Source: Lysobacter arvi (GTDB lineage: Bacteria; Pseudomonadota; Gammaproteobacteria; Xanthomonadales; Xanthomonadaceae). From it: a DNA stretch of 64,000 bases. This document shows, piece after piece, positions 62,719 to 64,000 of the stretch. Made by a program: the position numbers and the translations under genes. Every line of letters begins with the position of its first letter. Position 1 is the first letter of the stretch. The notes beneath the pieces are model-generated. The model was not told where the DNA came from, made no database searches, and worked only from the letters and a program-made list of their open reading frames with translations. The stretch lies in NCBI GenBank assembly GCA_031216755.1, contig JARUHG010000002.1, forward strand, positions 124,001 to 188,000, read 5' to 3'.

Positions 62719-64000
62719 CTACTTCGTTGCTGCCGGGGGAGTCGCAGGCCTGCTGCCGAAATCGCCGTCCGCGGACGCCGCCAGGTAGGCGAATACCGCG
62801 TAGGCCGCGACATTCTGTGCCAGCGCCTGCGGATCGATCTTATCGAACGTGTCGTCCGGCGTGTGGTGAAGATCGAAGTAATCCGTGCCGTCCTGCGCCA
62901 GCCGCGCCCACGCCATGCCCTTTTCGGCCGACGGGCCGATGTCCGGTCCCGGCCCGCCCTGGCCCGGCGTGTACTCGATGCCCAGCGGCGCAAGCGCCTG
63001 GGCGATCTGCGCATCGGCGCCCTTCGCGTACGCCGGCGCGGAGCTGGAATAGGCGTAGATGCGGCCCGCGCCGAAGTCGCTTTCGGCGCCGATCTGGTGC
63101 TTGAGGACGTCCTTCATGTGCGCCTCGGCGTAGGCCTTGCCGCCGTGCAGGCCCTGTTCCTCGTTGGCGAAGGCGACCACGCGGATGGTGCGTGCGGGAT
63201 GCTGCTTCAGATCGCCGATGAGCTTGCCCGCGGCCATCGTCAGGCCCACGCCGGCGCCGTCGTCGATGGCGCCCGTGCCCAGGTCCCACGAATCCAGGTG
63301 GCCGCCGATCACCACGACCTCGTTCGGCTTCGAGGAGCCGCGGATTTCGCCGATGACGTTCTGCGAGGTGTACGTGCCGTCCCAGCCGCAATCCAACGCG
63401 AGCTTCACCTTCACCGGCTTGCCGAGCGCGAGCAGGCGGCCGAGCTGGTCGGCGTCGGGCACGGCGAGCGCGGCGGAAGGGATCGGCGTGAGGCCTTCGT
63501 CGAAGCGGGTGATGCCGGTGTGCGGGTTGCGATGGGAGTCGGTGCCCGCCGAGCGCATCAGGTACCCGATGGCGCCGGCGCGGATCGCCGCCGACGGACC
63601 GCGGCTGCGCACGCGCGAACCCGGGCCGTAGCCGGCGCCGTCGCGGGCGCGCTCCATCCTATAATCGATGAAGGCGATCTTGCCCGCGAGCGAACCGGCG
63701 GGCGCGGCTTCCAGCGCGGCCAGATCGGCGAAGCGCACGATCTCGCCTTCGACCGTGCCGGCGGGGCTGCCGCCGAGCGCGGTCAGGTGCAATGGCTGTG
63801 CGTTCGCGCCGACGACGTGCGCCGACTCGCTGCGACGTTCCCACTTCGGGAAGGTGACCGGCTCGGTCCAGACCTTGTCGAAGCCCAGTTCCTTGAACTT
63901 GGCCACCGCCCACGCGACGGCGCGTGCGTCGGCTTCGCTGCCGGCCAGGCGCGGCCCGACCTCGGTCGTGAGCGACTCGGTGATGCGGTAGCCCAGATCG
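62719..64000 (-). CDS. M28-family zinc aminopeptidase (5' end outside window)
   Basis: Visible part about 427 residues, running off the window at its N-terminus (LTTEVGPRLAGSEADARAV near the edge). A PA-type insert domain (ALEAAPAGSLAGKIAFIDYRM) precedes the metallopeptidase domain with its zinc ligands in GGHLDSWDLGTGAIDDGAG, NEEQGLHGG and LHHTPDDTFDKID. It is probably secreted, judging by the family, but the signal peptide is not in view. It precedes the GGDEF-EAL gene by 8 bases on the same strand. Confidence 0.92.
   Translation of the reverse strand, partial: DLGYRITESLTTEVGPRLAGSEADARAVAWAVAKFKELGFDKVWTEPVTFPKWERRSESAHVVGANAQPLHLTALGGSPAGTVEGEIVRFADLAALEAAPAGSLAGKIAFIDYRMERARDGAGYGPGSRVRSRGPSAAIRAGAIGYLMRSAGTDSHRNPHTGITRFDEGLTPIPSAALAVPDADQLGRLLALGKPVKVKLALDCGWDGTYTSQNVIGEIRGSSKPNEVVVIGGHLDSWDLGTGAIDDGAGVGLTMAAGKLIGDLKQHPARTIRVVAFANEEQGLHGGKAYAEAHMKDVLKHQIGAESDFGAGRIYAYSSSAPAYAKGADAQIAQALAPLGIEYTPGQGGPGPDIGPSAEKGMAWARLAQDGTDYFDLHHTPDDTFDKIDPQALAQNVAAYAVFAYLAASADGDFGSRPATPPAATK

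Overview
The window is high-GC bacterial DNA with flagellar gene order, REP-like intergenic repeats and a TonB-dependent carbohydrate locus typical of Xanthomonadaceae. A Lysobacter/Luteimonas-like gammaproteobacterium is the best guess; this is inferred from gene content and sequence style, since no rRNA or other marker is present.

About 1-46.6 kb is one almost continuous polar-flagellum and chemotaxis cluster, nearly all on the minus strand. In transcription order (high to low coordinates) it runs: cheV; flgBCDEFGHI; flgJKL; fliC; fliD-fliS-fliT-like-PilZ; a LuxR-type response regulator; rpoN, an orphan receiver and fleQ; fliEFGHIJK; fliLMNOPQR; flhBA; flhF-fleN-fliA-cheY-cheZ (cheZ is cut by the window edge). 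On the plus strand, flgA, flgM and flgN diverge from cheV and are followed by a sensor histidine kinase. Regulation is readable: good -24/-12 (sigma-54) sites precede fliE, flgB, flgJ, flgA and cheV, and sigma-28 sites precede fliC and flgM. The genes for sigma-54, the FleQ activator, sigma-28 and anti-sigma FlgM are all here. Stator genes and the cheA/cheW/cheB core are not.

About 46.6-57.3 kb begins with an array of exact 128-bp tandem repeats, followed by a TonB-dependent receptor, a SapC-family protein, a JmjC/cupin-like protein, a flavin-dependent tryptophan-halogenase-like protein and a GH3 beta-glucosidase lipoprotein. A LacI-type palindrome lies upstream. This is a carbohydrate uptake and degradation locus.

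About 57.3-64 kb holds a small Gly/Gln-rich gene behind a perfect sigma-54 promoter identical to that of fliE, an S9 serine peptidase, an MBL-fold hydrolase, a GGDEF-EAL-REC protein with degenerate active sites, and the end of an M28 zinc peptidase.

Three families of intergenic repeats pervade the window. They occur as inverted pairs, build tandem arrays, and in places lie inside coding sequence (flhF, fliO, the 5' ends of flgI and fliP). The least expected observations are the sigma-54-driven Gly/Gln-rich gene and the in-frame repeat insertions.
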